A stretch of DNA of 64,000 bases from an uncultured Lachnospiraceae bacterium (GCA_910586095.1 CAJUHQ010000002.1:1-64000); one strand, 5' to 3'. Positions 1 to 9,922 are shown, counted from the first letter of the stretch. Translations and numbers: made by a program. Notes: generated by a model from the sequence alone, not told the origin.

Positions 1-134
1 CATTATATCAGAGAAATAGGCTTATGGACATTTATTTTCCATCGAACTCACGTTATTTTAGTTCATTTGACTACAACACTAGTTTTCTTTTAACTACCTA
101 ACTATTTCTCACATATCCATTCAACTCCTCTCAA
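1..134. other. Left edge without gene
   Basis: No open frame or RNA is recognisable in this AT-rich stretch. It lies downstream of the tail-fibre terminator, so the tail transcript appears to end before it. Confidence 0.4.
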
Positions 135-161
135 ATAAAAAAGAGCTCAAAGGCTCTTTTA
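135..161 (-). terminator. Rho-independent terminator of the tail operon
   Basis: On the minus strand an 8-bp stem (AAAAGAGC / GCTCTTTT) with a 6-nt loop is followed by a T-rich run. The tail-fibre stop codon (159-161) touches the stem, so this is the likely 3' end of the tail transcript. Confidence 0.75.
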
Positions 162-1286
162 TCCTGTCCATGTGCCACTACATCCCGCAGATGCAGCATA
201 ACCAGTTGGCACACCACTATTAAGCATCCTAGTATCCGATTGCCCAATCAAAGCACCATTTGCATAGATGCGTAGAGCACAAATAGCATGATCTCCGCCA
301 CTGCCGTGATGCCTGTACTCACATGATACGGATATACTAACTGATTTTGGTATGTTTATATTGCTATTTGCCGTCCTAACTTTGCTACCTTGATCGTAAT
401 AACCATCTTGTGGGATACTTAAGTAAGCATATGTACTATCTTGTGTTGTATTGCCAGCATCAACTGTGACACCTGCATTATCTACCATTACTCCTGTAAT
501 GAGATCTCCATTACTATCATGTGCTGTATATCCATCTAATAGCACATTCGCTGTAACGGTATCTGTAGAGGTATCTGTCACAGCCAGTACCTTGTCTAAC
601 AACTGCTCCCATGTATCACTTGTGGATGCCTGTACGCCCACGGCAACGAGATTCTCCACAAGTCTTGCTTTTTTCTCATTGCCAACTTGAAAAACCTGAT
701 TGACTGCATCCACAAGATTATCTGCCTCGAGACCTTCCGCAAATTCTAGTCCTTCTTCTGTGTCGCTGTTTCCCACATAATCCTGTATTTTGCTTAGTTT
801 TGTCTCTATTGTTCTGATATCCCCAACTGTCGCATACGCACCAGGATCTACTTCCAAACTCACATTCTCTGCATTTCCTACTGTTGTGACAAATTGCAGA
901 TATGCTCCTGTAATAGTTACCCCGTTATAAGCTGGAATATAACAATTCCCAGAAGTCTCAACAGTCACTGCGTACAAAACTTCCTCCGCTGCATCAGCTT
1001 CCTTTGCATATAGTCCTAATGTTCGCATGTAATATCCTTCTGTCAAGTCCTCATTTGTATATGCAGTGTCTATTTTGACCGCTGTATTATTGGTTCTAAT
1101 CACCTTTGATACTAAGTTTGTCTGTCGTATTTCGTCAATTGCTGTCAGCGTTGTTAGCTGATCTTCCAAATACTGTGCACTAGAAGCACAGATTTTAGTA
1201 AACTCAATGGTTCCTGTCTGTGCAATCATCTTTGCAAGTAGTTCCTGTCCACTTTCTGTTATAATCAATTTTGAAAATTCTGCCAT
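159..1286 (-). CDS. Phage-type tail fibre protein
   Basis: This 375-residue protein probably forms the receptor-binding fibre at the baseplate. Its N-terminal about 150 residues resemble the tail-fibre/collar N-terminal family of PBSX-like elements (an ITESG motif near residue 9, then a beta-rich domain with a Y-M-R-T-L-G-L-Y-A-K segment typical of the family). The C-terminal half is Gly/Thr/Asn-rich and is the expected variable, host-recognition part. It is the last gene of the tail operon, directly after the DUF2313-like gene, where a fibre is expected. The start is supported by an upstream GGAAGAGAG. No fibre-assembly chaperone gene follows before the terminator. Confidence 0.75.
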   Translation of the reverse strand: MAEFSKLIITESGQELLAKMIAQTGTIEFTKICASSAQYLEDQLTTLTAIDEIRQTNLVSKVIRTNNTAVKIDTAYTNEDLTEGYYMRTLGLYAKEADAAEEVLYAVTVETSGNCYIPAYNGVTITGAYLQFVTTVGNAENVSLEVDPGAYATVGDIRTIETKLSKIQDYVGNSDTEEGLEFAEGLEADNLVDAVNQVFQVGNEKKARLVENLVAVGVQASTSDTWEQLLDKVLAVTDTSTDTVTANVLLDGYTAHDSNGDLITGVMVDNAGVTVDAGNTTQDSTYAYLSIPQDGYYDQGSKVRTANSNINIPKSVSISVSCEYRHHGSGGDHAICALRIYANGALIGQSDTRMLNSGVPTGYAASAGCSGTWTG

Positions 1287-1356
1287 TTCTCTCTTCCTTT
1301 CACTTATTCTATTGTTTACATAGTTGTTACGCTGCTTCGATCATAATATTATCTAG

Positions 1357-1980
1357 TCAGTCCAGAATCACTCGATCTTCCGTATGTACAAGACCTCCAC
1401 CAAACACCATATCCGCTTCAACTTGATATGCTTCGCTAAAATCGTTTGAAATCATATTGGTATCCATACAGATTACACAGCCTCCTGAAAATATAGTGCC
1501 TTTCGTATGACCCTGTATTTTATTTTGCAGATGGATTATCACATTTACTGGAACCATCTGTTTTAAAAGGTTTTCCACTTCCTCTATCTGGCCATACATC
1601 TCAAGATTTGTGCGCACTGTGAGGGTATACCCTTTTTCAAAATCTGCTAGTAGTTCAAAATTATTTGTTCCACATAACATTTCTAGTTTGCACTTTAGCA
1701 TTTTCATACTGTAAGGAAGCTCTGTAAACCACTTTGACTGGACTCTAGATCGCCTGCTTTCTATGGTGTCTAACACCTCTGGATAGATGCCAAGCAGTTT
1801 TTCAAACCGTGCTATCCCATACTCATCCGCCGTTTCAATAAACTGGTTGTGCCAAACCCGATCGGCCTCTTTCCAAAGAAGATCAAACTCTGGATTTTCT
1901 GCCTGCAAGGTGGCATTGATCTCTTGATACTTTGCCATAAATGGTGGTAGATACGCAACAAGGTCCACTTCCCTATTCAT
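1357..1980 (-). CDS. DUF2313-like phage baseplate/tail protein (YmfQ/XkdU-like)
   Basis: This 207-residue protein resembles the YmfQ/DUF2313 family, which follows the baseplate J protein in Mu-, P2- and PBSX-like tails and links the baseplate wedge to the fibre. Visible features are the N-terminal YLPPFMAKY and YPEVLDTIESRR segments typical of the family. Its ATG lies inside the end of the preceding gene (8-nt overlap), with the ribosome binding site GGAGGTG in that gene, so the two are translationally coupled. The assignment rests on family resemblance and conserved order. Confidence 0.8.
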   Translation of the reverse strand: MNREVDLVAYLPPFMAKYQEINATLQAENPEFDLLWKEADRVWHNQFIETADEYGIARFEKLLGIYPEVLDTIESRRSRVQSKWFTELPYSMKMLKCKLEMLCGTNNFELLADFEKGYTLTVRTNLEMYGQIEEVENLLKQMVPVNVIIHLQNKIQGHTKGTIFSGGCVICMDTNMISNDFSEAYQVEADMVFGGGLVHTEDRVILD

Positions 1981-3175
1981 GTATCACACCTCCAAGCACA
2001 GGTATTTCATAGGCGCCTAGTGTGAGATTTTCTGCTAAACCATTGATCGTTGTATCCTGCAAATCTAACACTCCTTGCAAATTTAAAATACAATTCTCAA
2101 TCTGTCGTATTCGTATCACTAGACTAGGCGAATCGGCCCATGTTTCGCGCAGATCGGATAAATAATCCGAAACGGCTGTCTCAATTGTCTGGTGCAGGTT
2201 ATTCCATCCATATCCCACATCAAATGTAATCGTTGTACAAACAGTGATCTCAACCTCTGTTGCACTCCGAACCAAAACCACATGGCCAATGGGCGCAATC
2301 CCATAACCCGAACCTGCATATTCATCTGGATCAATCACATTCTGTACTGTCTGCACTAATGTGTCAGAAGCTGCTCTATAAGTCGAATCAACAATGGTCA
2401 ACAATATCGTTCCTCCAATAGTCAGTTTCTTTTCCTTTGCAGCATGGTACACAGCCGTAAGCCAGGCAGCCGATTGGTCATCTAAGCTTTCAATACTGCT
2501 CTCATACCATTGTTGCACAGTATTAGAGGGTATTAGATCGGCTGGAGAAAGATCTCCATTCCAAATGCGAGTCACTTTCGTTTTTCCCACTCCTGCAATC
2601 GCATTGACTTTTCCAATATAGTCGGCTTCATTTCCTCCAAACGCTTTTTCATGAAACGAAGTGAAATAGCGTTGTCGCAACTGCTCTGTCTCCTCCTCAT
2701 CCTCACCAGGAATCAGTACGTTTGTCAGTTCTGCCGTTTGTAGCCCTTTGATATATTCTATAGGCACCATCAATCCCAAATATTGATTTCCTATCCTTCC
2801 TGGCATTTCGCACTGTACCTGATATTCACCATCTGCGATCTTTTCACACACTCGATAAGTCACTGTGCCTATGTGAAACCGCTGCCCAGATACATCAATA
2901 TCGGTTGGGGTAAACACTCCCTTCAATCGTGCCTGTGTCGCCTGATAAGGAACGATTCCTCTTTCTTTGCAACGCAAAATTAAAAACTCGCGCGATGCTG
3001 TATCACCATAACTTTCCCTCAAAATCGTATCTAGCTCTAAATACAAAATTTGAAGTTCAATTGCTGTCGGTGAATGTGTATCCCAAATAACAGAACCTTC
3101 TCGTTTATCCATTTTTTCGGATACGCGATCTAGCATCCGTTTTAGAATAGATTCGTATGTCACATTTTCATACAT
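1973..3175 (-). CDS. xkdT: Baseplate J-like protein (XkdT-like)
   Basis: This 400-residue protein belongs to the baseplate J/gp47 family, which forms the wedge of contractile tails. The N-terminus (KRMLDRV, then KREGSVIWD) and the central GGNEADYIGKVNAIAGVGK segment are characteristic of XkdT-like proteins. Length is close to the family norm (about 350-400). Start and the stop of the preceding gene share TAATG, and the 3' end overlaps the next gene, as expected in a tightly packed structural operon. Confidence 0.88.
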   Translation of the reverse strand: MYENVTYESILKRMLDRVSEKMDKREGSVIWDTHSPTAIELQILYLELDTILRESYGDTASREFLILRCKERGIVPYQATQARLKGVFTPTDIDVSGQRFHIGTVTYRVCEKIADGEYQVQCEMPGRIGNQYLGLMVPIEYIKGLQTAELTNVLIPGEDEEETEQLRQRYFTSFHEKAFGGNEADYIGKVNAIAGVGKTKVTRIWNGDLSPADLIPSNTVQQWYESSIESLDDQSAAWLTAVYHAAKEKKLTIGGTILLTIVDSTYRAASDTLVQTVQNVIDPDEYAGSGYGIAPIGHVVLVRSATEVEITVCTTITFDVGYGWNNLHQTIETAVSDYLSDLRETWADSPSLVIRIRQIENCILNLQGVLDLQDTTINGLAENLTLGAYEIPVLGGVIHE

Positions 3176-3579
3176 TAAAACTGCACCTCTCTTTCCGCCT
3201 GCACATCTCCGAAAATGGTATGTACTGTAAAACGCACACGAACCACTTTCTTTTGTGGAAAATCAAATGCAAAGCTATCCACACTTTGTATTCGATCATC
3301 ACAAACTAATGCCTCTGTGATTCTTCGTTTCAGTTCAGGACACACATATGTGACAGGTTCTCCAAATAAATCTAACAGTTCAATCCCATAATTCCAGCTA
3401 TACATAATATATTGATATCGCTCTGTCATAATCATTTTAAAGATTGCCTGTTTTACAGATTCTATCCCATCCACATATCCACGAACATGTGTTTCACTTA
3501 GCTGCATCTTATAGGTGAGACTAGGTAACTTTTTTATCTCAAACTCTTTATTTAAAAATCCAACTGTTGAAGGTATCAT
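3175..3579 (-). CDS. xkdS: DUF2634 baseplate protein (XkdS-like)
   Basis: This 134-residue protein is a small baseplate component of the gp25-like/DUF2634 family, equivalent to PBSX XkdS. It shows the family pattern of a central YQYIMYSWNYGIEL segment followed by an EVxR-type beta hairpin at the C-terminus. It overlaps both neighbours by one codon or less (ATGA with the upstream gene, TAATG with the downstream gene). Confidence 0.85.
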   Translation of the reverse strand: MIPSTVGFLNKEFEIKKLPSLTYKMQLSETHVRGYVDGIESVKQAIFKMIMTERYQYIMYSWNYGIELLDLFGEPVTYVCPELKRRITEALVCDDRIQSVDSFAFDFPQKKVVRVRFTVHTIFGDVQAEREVQF

Positions 3580-3935
3580 TTCCTGCCTCCTATCCGGTCA
3601 ACGACAACAAATCGTTGTCCCTCCTGCTGCCGTATCAACAAAACTTCATCCCCAATTTCTAAGGCATTGTGCACTAGAACTTGGCTGTGTGTTTGATCGG
3701 ATACAACATCCTGTTCTGTCTCTGACAAAAACGTCGCTCTTATTGTATAATCTGTAACCGCTCTCGTCAGAATAAGCTGTACTTCTCCTAATATCATTTT
3801 TTGCTCTACATTGATTTTTAGGGGAACTGTTGATACAACTTCTCCAAAATAGACATTGACAGGCTTTGTTGCCTCCTGAGCCTCTTTGGCTGCTTTCTTG
3901 ATTTTTTCAACTAATCCAACTGCATCAGCCAACAA
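3576..3935 (-). CDS. xkdR: DUF2577 family tail protein (XkdR-like)
   Basis: This 119-residue protein resembles DUF2577/XkdR. It probably forms part of the spike or hub region of the baseplate. The family pattern is visible as an amphipathic N-terminal helix, a V-x-F-G-E-V segment, and a C-terminal GDEVLLIRQQEGQRFVVVDR segment with an OB-like beta pattern. It overlaps the upstream XkdQ-like gene by 11 nt and the downstream gene by 4 nt. Confidence 0.85.
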   Translation of the reverse strand: MLADAVGLVEKIKKAAKEAQEATKPVNVYFGEVVSTVPLKINVEQKMILGEVQLILTRAVTDYTIRATFLSETEQDVVSDQTHSQVLVHNALEIGDEVLLIRQQEGQRFVVVDRIGGRK

Positions 3936-4905
3936 ACTCTCCTCCTCTCAATGTTACATCCATCCAATGTTCACTCTCCTTGTAGGTATGTTTGCAGCTC
4001 TCAACCAACATAAAGTTTCTAACCTTTAGCCCTCCCAAATCAAGGTTTACAATAATCATGCTTCCCGCTCTTACTCGATTGTCTCCTGCCACACCTGTCA
4101 ACTTTAGATTGCGTGTTTTTTTATTGTACAATTTGAGTAGAGCATCGGCTTTTGCCTGCCCATTTTCTCCCTTTTTGAGTGTGTCAAAATGCTGCAAAAT
4201 CCCCCATTGGTTGATGTGTTCCATATCCTGTGCGATATAGACCTCTCTTTTTCCTGTATCCTCATTGTCATAGGTCAATTTGATTTTATTGTAGGTATTA
4301 TCATCAATACTGGTGGTATAGTCAAAATCCTGTCCAGTTTCCTCATCCACCATAAAGTATGTATTGTCTTTTCCCACGCGCATACTAGCAATGTTTCTTA
4401 AGGTCAATTTTCCAAAATCATCATATAGGACAAACAAACTGCCGTTATTGGTCAATGTCAAGTCGAGAGCATTTTGAATCATCTCAAAAAGTGAAGTATT
4501 TTCCTCAATTCTAGAACCAATACGATACTCTGTAGGCTCTACCATACCAATATTGAGCGCATATTTTGCTGCAATCATGGTAAGCAATTGATCGGCTGTC
4601 TGATTTTCATAGACAATCGTATCTTTATTTTTTAGATAACGTAGTTGGTCATAGGCAGTGACTGTGATAAATGATTCTTTGGACTGCTGTTTTTTGAATA
4701 TAAAACCGAAGAAAATATTTTCGCCATTTTGCTTCATACGAACGGCTCTACCTTCAGAAAACTGACAATCTTTCTCTCGTAACACTTTAAACATTAGTTT
4801 TCCAGGTGTCCCCTTTCTCTCAGTAGTCCATTCAATCCCTTCTTCCACCACAGGAATATATACATTGGTCCCTCGATCATTTTCAATAAAAAGTTCAATC
4901 TCCAC
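3925..4905 (-). CDS. xkdQ: Tail hub protein, XkdQ/YqbQ-like (late control D fold)
   Basis: This 326-residue protein resembles XkdQ/YqbQ, the equivalent of phage late-control protein D/gp27 that forms the central hub on which the spike sits. The N-terminus carries a G-T-P-G-K-L-M-F-K-V segment, and residues about 100-130 carry ADQLLTMIAAKYALNIG, both typical. It lies between the LysM protein and the XkdR-like gene as in PBSX and diffocin. There is a 17-nt gap to the upstream gene and a 3' overlap with xkdR. Confidence 0.88.
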   Translation of the reverse strand: MEIELFIENDRGTNVYIPVVEEGIEWTTERKGTPGKLMFKVLREKDCQFSEGRAVRMKQNGENIFFGFIFKKQQSKESFITVTAYDQLRYLKNKDTIVYENQTADQLLTMIAAKYALNIGMVEPTEYRIGSRIEENTSLFEMIQNALDLTLTNNGSLFVLYDDFGKLTLRNIASMRVGKDNTYFMVDEETGQDFDYTTSIDDNTYNKIKLTYDNEDTGKREVYIAQDMEHINQWGILQHFDTLKKGENGQAKADALLKLYNKKTRNLKLTGVAGDNRVRAGSMIIVNLDLGGLKVRNFMLVESCKHTYKESEHWMDVTLRGGEFVG

Positions 4906-4922
4906 TCATATCACCTCGCTTT

Positions 4923-5609
4923 CTACATTGCAGGAATGGTCAAAACTTGTCCTGGATAAATCAAATTGGGATTGCTGCCAACCACCTCCCTATTTGCCTC
5001 ATAAATGATGACATATTTTGAACCATCTCCATAAAACTTCTTTGCAATGTTCCAGAGACAATCTCCTTTTACCACAATATAGGCTTGTGTAGTTGTCTGA
5101 TCTGAAGCTGTGGATGTCTCCCGCTGGGGTATGAGACTCCATTTTGCCTCGTCCATATCGCTGATATTGACTAGTTTTGTCCCATATTCTCTATATTGCT
5201 TTAACTTTATCTTGATGGTTAAGTCAAATCCATTTTGAGCATCCTCTGTGATCGCATAATCCTCCATCGACACTTTCATATTGGTATCAAACAATCTTGT
5301 TCCAGTTGGGCGTCGCCTACATACAATAAATTGAAATGGCTTTTTACTGTTCTTTAATGCCTCGAAATAACCAAGAAAATATTCTGCGGGCTGAAAACCT
5401 GACTTATAGACCGCAAACGGGTATTGTACTTGTGGTATCATGCACTCAAAATCAATATCTGTCAGATCTGCATTTCTTAAAATATTGATTTCTCCATCAT
5501 TGATAAGAGTAACCGTTTTATTTGCATTGTTGATCTTGGTTGTGAGTTTCGATGGTGTTACAGGCAACAGACATTTTTTCAAATAAAAATCATATCCACT
5601 CTTTGTCAT
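4923..5609 (-). CDS. xkdP: LysM-domain tail protein (XkdP-like)
   Basis: This 228-residue protein is the baseplate-associated LysM protein of PBSX-like tails. A LysM module is evident at about residues 176-228 ([16 protein letters not shown], then [14 protein letters not shown]). The N-terminal part (about 1-165) is the conserved beta-rich domain of the XkdP family. LysM is expected to hold the tail tip to peptidoglycan or to organise the hub. Its start overlaps the tape-measure stop (TAATG). Confidence 0.9.
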   Translation of the reverse strand: MTKSGYDFYLKKCLLPVTPSKLTTKINNANKTVTLINDGEINILRNADLTDIDFECMIPQVQYPFAVYKSGFQPAEYFLGYFEALKNSKKPFQFIVCRRRPTGTRLFDTNMKVSMEDYAITEDAQNGFDLTIKIKLKQYREYGTKLVNISDMDEAKWSLIPQRETSTASDQTTTQAYIVVKGDCLWNIAKKFYGDGSKYVIIYEANREVVGSNPNLIYPGQVLTIPAM

Positions 5610-7168
5610 TATACATGTACTCCTTCTGTCATAATTTCAGTTGCCTCCCCTAACATATCATCTAATCTAGACACCACTCCATCCAAATCCATTCCATTTT
5701 TGATTGTATTGTGATTGGTTTGTTCTAGATGAATTTCTGCGGTAGTAAAGCGATTGATTGCATCTTGTTCTGCTATATCACGCAAGTATTTAAGTTCTTC
5801 TCCAGACACGCCCATAGCTTCCGCCATAGTTCCAGTATTTCCTTCAATCCCTTCAATACCATTGCCTATTTTTTCGATATTCAACATATCTGTAAAAGGA
5901 ATATCATTTGTACCAAAAAGGGAAGACGAAGCAAAGTTTGCCATAAGATCTTTTCCAAAAGAATACCCTGTATCATAGGCAGTGCCATAATCAATAAAGT
6001 CCATTTTCTTTACATATTCTACCCACCCTGATTCATCTTTCACCGCTTGCTGCGCTTGTTCTAATTGGGAGTAAAAACGATCTAATCCACCTGTGATGTC
6101 AATGTTGATTCCAGGAATTTTATTGACTAATGTCTCAATCGCTCTTGCTAAATTCTGAATATATCCAACGACTGTCAGACACATATCCAAAAATAGAATT
6201 TTGATCGCAGCAATTGGATTATTCATAAAATTTCCCAAAAAATTGGCAAAAGCAGCAAACATATTTTGAACAGGAATCAGAAAAACATTCATAATAAAAG
6301 CCACTAAAACAGCAAATGCACCCATAATCACTCCCGTTGTAGAAATAGAAGTTTTTGCAATTTCATTGATGTGTGCAATAACCAGATTCAACAAAGCAAT
6401 TCCTGCAATAATCAATACAAGAATCCACGCAATCGGGCTTGCAAGAATAGTCGTATTTAGTTTGGCCTGCTCCGCAGCCGCTTGCGCTGCTGCCGTCGCT
6501 GTTTTTTGCATTGCAAATGCGTATGCATATTGAGCTATCGCCATCATTCCCTTTATCATTGTACAAATCATCTCTTGCGCTTTTAACAATAGCAAGCCGC
6601 CATAATATACACCTAATGCGCCTACCACTGCATAAATAAGAGGGGCAATCAATGCCCATTTTTCAGCTAGATATCCCACTACTGTAGAGAGCGCTTCAAA
6701 TACCTGAAGACCTAGCCATAAAATTATTGATAATCCTGATGTCACTTTAGACACAAACAATGCAATTTGACCTAGCGCAACAACAAAAGCATCACTATAG
6801 GCGATACTATTTAGCATATTTATAATTGGTTGAAAGCTTGTGCACATTTGCTTTTCAAAGAGTTTCCACACCTCTGAAAAGGTTTGTGGCATAACACTTG
6901 CATGCTGAATTCCCTGTTGAAGCTGTGCGATCTCATTGCCTACTTGTGGCAAAACTTCCATACTTTGCAGCTCATTGTTTAATTCCTGCACTGCAAGGAT
7001 AGTTTGATCTAACTGTTCTTTCATCTCTTGTTTTGCAAACATTTCAGTCAAACCATCTGAAAACGCTTGCGCGATTGTCGAAGTATACATTTCGGCTGTA
7101 TATGTAAAATCTACTATCCAATCAATAATCTCACTGCTCAATTCAATTGCTCTTAACACACCTTCCAT
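5609..7168 (-). CDS. Tail tape-measure protein
   Basis: This 519-residue protein is the tape measure by position (between the tail-assembly chaperone and the LysM protein) and composition: long helical segments with Gln/Ala-rich stretches and several hydrophobic blocks between about residues 125 and 320 (for example the [10 protein letters not shown] and [15 protein letters not shown] regions). It is short for a myophage tape measure; at roughly 1.5 A per residue it would give a tail of about 80 nm, which is an inference. A strong AGGAGG precedes the start. The family is too variable for motif-level proof. Confidence 0.8.
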   Translation of the reverse strand: MEGVLRAIELSSEIIDWIVDFTYTAEMYTSTIAQAFSDGLTEMFAKQEMKEQLDQTILAVQELNNELQSMEVLPQVGNEIAQLQQGIQHASVMPQTFSEVWKLFEKQMCTSFQPIINMLNSIAYSDAFVVALGQIALFVSKVTSGLSIILWLGLQVFEALSTVVGYLAEKWALIAPLIYAVVGALGVYYGGLLLLKAQEMICTMIKGMMAIAQYAYAFAMQKTATAAAQAAAEQAKLNTTILASPIAWILVLIIAGIALLNLVIAHINEIAKTSISTTGVIMGAFAVLVAFIMNVFLIPVQNMFAAFANFLGNFMNNPIAAIKILFLDMCLTVVGYIQNLARAIETLVNKIPGINIDITGGLDRFYSQLEQAQQAVKDESGWVEYVKKMDFIDYGTAYDTGYSFGKDLMANFASSSLFGTNDIPFTDMLNIEKIGNGIEGIEGNTGTMAEAMGVSGEELKYLRDIAEQDAINRFTTAEIHLEQTNHNTIKNGMDLDGVVSRLDDMLGEATEIMTEGVHV

Positions 7169-7194
7169 ACTTATAACCTCCTCTCTCTAATTTT

Positions 7195-7389
7195 TCATTT
7201 TCTTCGCGATTTTCGTTCTAGTTCTTTTTCTTTCTTTTGGTCACTTTTCACCTTTGTCTCGATGGATGCCACAACAAAAGCTTTTTCTTGTTCATCCATT
7301 TCAAGAAAAACAGATGGTAAAATATGTAATTTCAGAAGAGCATAGTAAGCAAAATTTGCTTCCCAATCCCCTTCCTCAATTAGTTTTTT
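7195..7389 (-). CDS. Frameshift extension of the tail-assembly chaperone (gpGT-like)
   Basis: The upstream chaperone frame ends GCA AAA AAC TAA, containing the canonical -1 slippery heptamer A AAA AAC (7383-7389). Reading -1 from there continues for 62 further codons to TGA at 7195-7197 and gives an acidic then strongly basic helical tail rich in Lys/Glu. The extension has no start codon or ribosome binding site of its own. It occupies exactly the place of the G-T extension seen in lambda-like and PBSX-like tail chaperones. The fusion would be about 205 residues when started at the second Met of the upstream frame. Confidence 0.7.
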   Translation of the reverse strand, partial: KKLIEEGDWEANFAYYALLKLHILPSVFLEMDEQEKAFVVASIETKVKSDQKKEKELERKSRRK

Positions 7390-7811
7390 GCCTCTTCCAC
7401 CTTATCTTGAAATGATGTGGTGAATCCTTGGAATCCTTGCACAAAAGCCGTCAATTCACTGTATTCTCCTGGATCATCCACCATAGCAAGCAATAGTTCC
7501 TCGGGTGTAGCCACCCCATATGAATCTTGCAATTCCTTATCATAGAGATCTGGCATCACAACAGACGCAACAATCATTTTCTGAATATACTTGCTAGACT
7601 GTACTTTTGGCCGAAACATATTTGGTTTTCCAGTGATGGGAATTTCTATCGTACACTCCTCTCGAATCATCTCATTTTCTTTTGAAGTCATATGTCGAAA
7701 CTCCCACTCTAATGGATTTCCATTCTCATCACAAAGCGATTTTGTCGGTGCATACCATCCATTTTCCTTCTCAACCTTGTTCAATCTCATAAACTTACTA
7801 AACTTAGACAT
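7380..7811 (-). CDS. xkdN: Tail-assembly chaperone (XkdN-like)
   Basis: This is about 143 residues when started at the internal Met (7811), which has GGAGG eight bases upstream; the longer frame opening at 7835 lacks such a site. The protein resembles XkdN, the tape-measure chaperone (MSKFSKFMRLNKVEKENG start, central MTSKENEMIREEC, acidic C-terminus). It sits between tube and tape measure. The last codons form a -1 frameshift site, so most product should end here and a minority should be the fusion described separately. Confidence 0.85.
   Translation of the reverse strand: MSKFSKFMRLNKVEKENGWYAPTKSLCDENGNPLEWEFRHMTSKENEMIREECTIEIPITGKPNMFRPKVQSSKYIQKMIVASVVMPDLYDKELQDSYGVATPEELLLAMVDDPGEYSELTAFVQGFQGFTTSFQDKVEEAKN
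7383..7389 (-). promoter_or_regulatory. Programmed -1 ribosomal frameshift heptamer A AAA AAC
   Basis: The heptamer is in the correct zero-frame phase (GCA AAA AAC), directly before a TAA stop, with a 62-codon open -1 frame behind it. The phase and the location in a tape-measure chaperone gene both match established examples. Confidence 0.72.
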
Positions 7812-7918
7812 CTCTATACCTCCATCTCTTGTCATACACTTTTGAATTCAATTGAGTAGGGAAAAGACATTTTCCCTACTCGTGTACAAAATACCTTTGT
7901 CAATCGCTATGTAATTTT

Positions 7919-8401
7919 TTAATTAGTGAGAAACCCTTCCAAATTGTTGAATGTTTCTGGCATCTTAAAGTCTTCAAAGGTGAAATCCATATCTTCATCT
8001 AAATATTCACCATCCGCATCAAACTTTGCCAAAATGCCACCATCCGTATTACAATCCATCAAAATAATTGTCTGACGTCCTGAAGCGCTTCCCTTATCCT
8101 CATTGGAAATCTGAATCTCAAAGTAAACATCTTCACCTGTATCTTTGTACTGCTGCATCATCTGTCTAAAAATAGACGTATTGTAATGAAATGTTGCACT
8201 TCCTGTCCCTTTCCATCCAGATGCCTTGTTTCCCTTTCCAGTTTTTCCTAAAATAGGAACCTCTGTCTTATTTTTCTCAAATTTTGCCTCTAAATTAATT
8301 GCCTGCATAAAATTATAACGGCGTGAATCAATCGTAATAAAACATTCTGCTAAGGCTGCAAACACAGTATCTTTCGCTTTCATTACTACATTTCCATTCA
8401 T
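7919..8401 (-). CDS. xkdM: Tail tube protein (XkdM-like)
   Basis: This 160-residue protein is the inner tube subunit of the contractile tail. It matches the XkdM/DUF2001 family in length and in segments such as the KTEVPILGKTGKGNK loop, the GTGSATFHYNTS strand and a C-terminal DFKMPETFNNL. It is placed immediately after the sheath, the standard order. The start has a GAAGGGAGAG upstream. Confidence 0.9.
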   Translation of the reverse strand: MNGNVVMKAKDTVFAALAECFITIDSRRYNFMQAINLEAKFEKNKTEVPILGKTGKGNKASGWKGTGSATFHYNTSIFRQMMQQYKDTGEDVYFEIQISNEDKGSASGRQTIILMDCNTDGGILAKFDADGEYLDEDMDFTFEDFKMPETFNNLEGFLTN

Positions 8402-8419
8402 TGTATCTTCTCTCCCTTC

Positions 8420-9736
8420 TTATGCTACTGTCACTGTCATATACAGTTTGCCCATAGAATTTACAATAGTTATCAAATCAGTGACTACGACTGCTTTCTT
8501 TGTATCACCTTGTTCCACTTTTACATCTGCATCAGAGAAATTTTCAATAGCTCTAATCTCCTGAAGCTGCTCATGATGTTTGACAATATCTGACCAAAGA
8601 GAAATCCGCCCTGCCGCATCATTCGGAACCACTCCAAGATATTTCGTGCGAAAAAGCACTGCGATATCGTTACCAATCTGATCCACAACTCTAATTGTCT
8701 GATTATCCTTAAATAACTCGCCCATTGTATCAGATACTGTAACCATTGTGTTGCAGTCTTCCAATACACGAACTTCTGTTCCAGATCGATAGAATGTGAA
8801 CTTTCCTGCTCTGACTGCCGCCTTTAACTCATTTTGTGTATAAGGTGTATCCACAGTAAAATCACCATCATATTTCTTGTTTTGGTTACTCTTATTGACT
8901 GCACAGCCAGCACAAGCCCCTGTCACCCAATATACAAGACTCGCCTCATTTACATTTACATTCTCATCTACAACTTTGTTGTTCACACTGATAATGCCTA
9001 AATAATCCGCTTTTGCATAATCATAAAGAACCAACTGGAACTTCACACCCATCTCGTCACGCAATCGCTTTGTAAACGCGGCATACAAAGATTTTGTGGT
9101 ATCTTCTGTCACTACTACACCCATTGTATTAAATGTATGAGCTTCAGCCTGATCTAGATACGCCTGATGATCTGCACCACTTACTTCCCCGTTTTCACCA
9201 CCAGTAAGTGGAAGTCCGGCCGTTACCTCCAAAGCTGCTTGCGCTTTCCAGCTTACATAGTTGTTTTCTGTCAGTTCTGCCATGCTAGAAACAGTCTGTT
9301 CATCAACGATGGTGGTTCCTAAGATTGTTTTTACATCAAACCGTGTCTCGTTGTCAGTATTTGCAGAAATCACGATAGTTAGATCATTTCCACGAATACC
9401 ACAATATCTTGCTTCTGCAAGTGTATTGCTTGCTTTCTTTCCGTTGCCGTTTAGTCGATATCCATAAAGTACTTGTGTATTTAGGAACAAATCCCGAAGT
9501 CCTTTGAGTTTGTCACTGGTATACTCATAACCAAAAATCTCCATACTGTTTTTCTGAAAATCGCTGTTTGTCACTTCAAAAATTTTATTAGAGACACCCC
9601 AATCCAACTCAAGGGGCATGGTTGCGATACCTCTCTCAGAGAACATTGCACTTGCGGCTGCCTTTGAGACAAAATTAATATATGTCCCTGGCAGCTCCTT
9701 ATTTTGTACTAAAAAACTTCCTCCACCTAAAGCCAT
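8420..9736 (-). CDS. xkdK: Tail sheath protein (XkdK-like)
   Basis: This 438-residue protein is the contractile sheath subunit. The N-terminal PGTYINFVS, the TMPLELDWG region and the C-terminal sheath domain (an RDEMGVKFQLVLYDY segment, GDFTVDTPYT, and a final IVNSMGKLYMTVTVA strand) are typical of XkdK. Its presence shows that the tail is contractile. The RBS is AAGGAAAGG. Confidence 0.93.
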   Translation of the reverse strand: MALGGGSFLVQNKELPGTYINFVSKAAASAMFSERGIATMPLELDWGVSNKIFEVTNSDFQKNSMEIFGYEYTSDKLKGLRDLFLNTQVLYGYRLNGNGKKASNTLAEARYCGIRGNDLTIVISANTDNETRFDVKTILGTTIVDEQTVSSMAELTENNYVSWKAQAALEVTAGLPLTGGENGEVSGADHQAYLDQAEAHTFNTMGVVVTEDTTKSLYAAFTKRLRDEMGVKFQLVLYDYAKADYLGIISVNNKVVDENVNVNEASLVYWVTGACAGCAVNKSNQNKKYDGDFTVDTPYTQNELKAAVRAGKFTFYRSGTEVRVLEDCNTMVTVSDTMGELFKDNQTIRVVDQIGNDIAVLFRTKYLGVVPNDAAGRISLWSDIVKHHEQLQEIRAIENFSDADVKVEQGDTKKAVVVTDLITIVNSMGKLYMTVTVA

Positions 9737-9742
9737 TTTATC

Positions 9743-9889
9743 TTACCTTTCCTTTCTTAATATCATATTTAAATTTTTATAGTTTTTGGCTGTCGAGAAG
9801 ACCAATAAATAGTCTACTCTATGCTGATTGCTCTTTTGTGGCGCACATAATGATTCCCTTTCATTTATAGTGTTGTTATGCAATAGCAT
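9743..9889 (-). CDS. Possible small ORF before the sheath
   Basis: A 48-codon frame opens at ATG (9889) and stops inside the sheath ribosome-binding region. PBSX carries the small gene ykzL at this place. No ribosome binding site is visible and I recognise no family resemblance, so it may be non-coding spacer or a decayed gene. Confidence 0.2.
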   Translation of the reverse strand: MLLHNNTINERESLCAPQKSNQHRVDYLLVFSTAKNYKNLNMILRKER

Positions 9890-9922
9890 AGATAGATCTA
9901 TAGTTCGTTTGACTTTTTAGTC

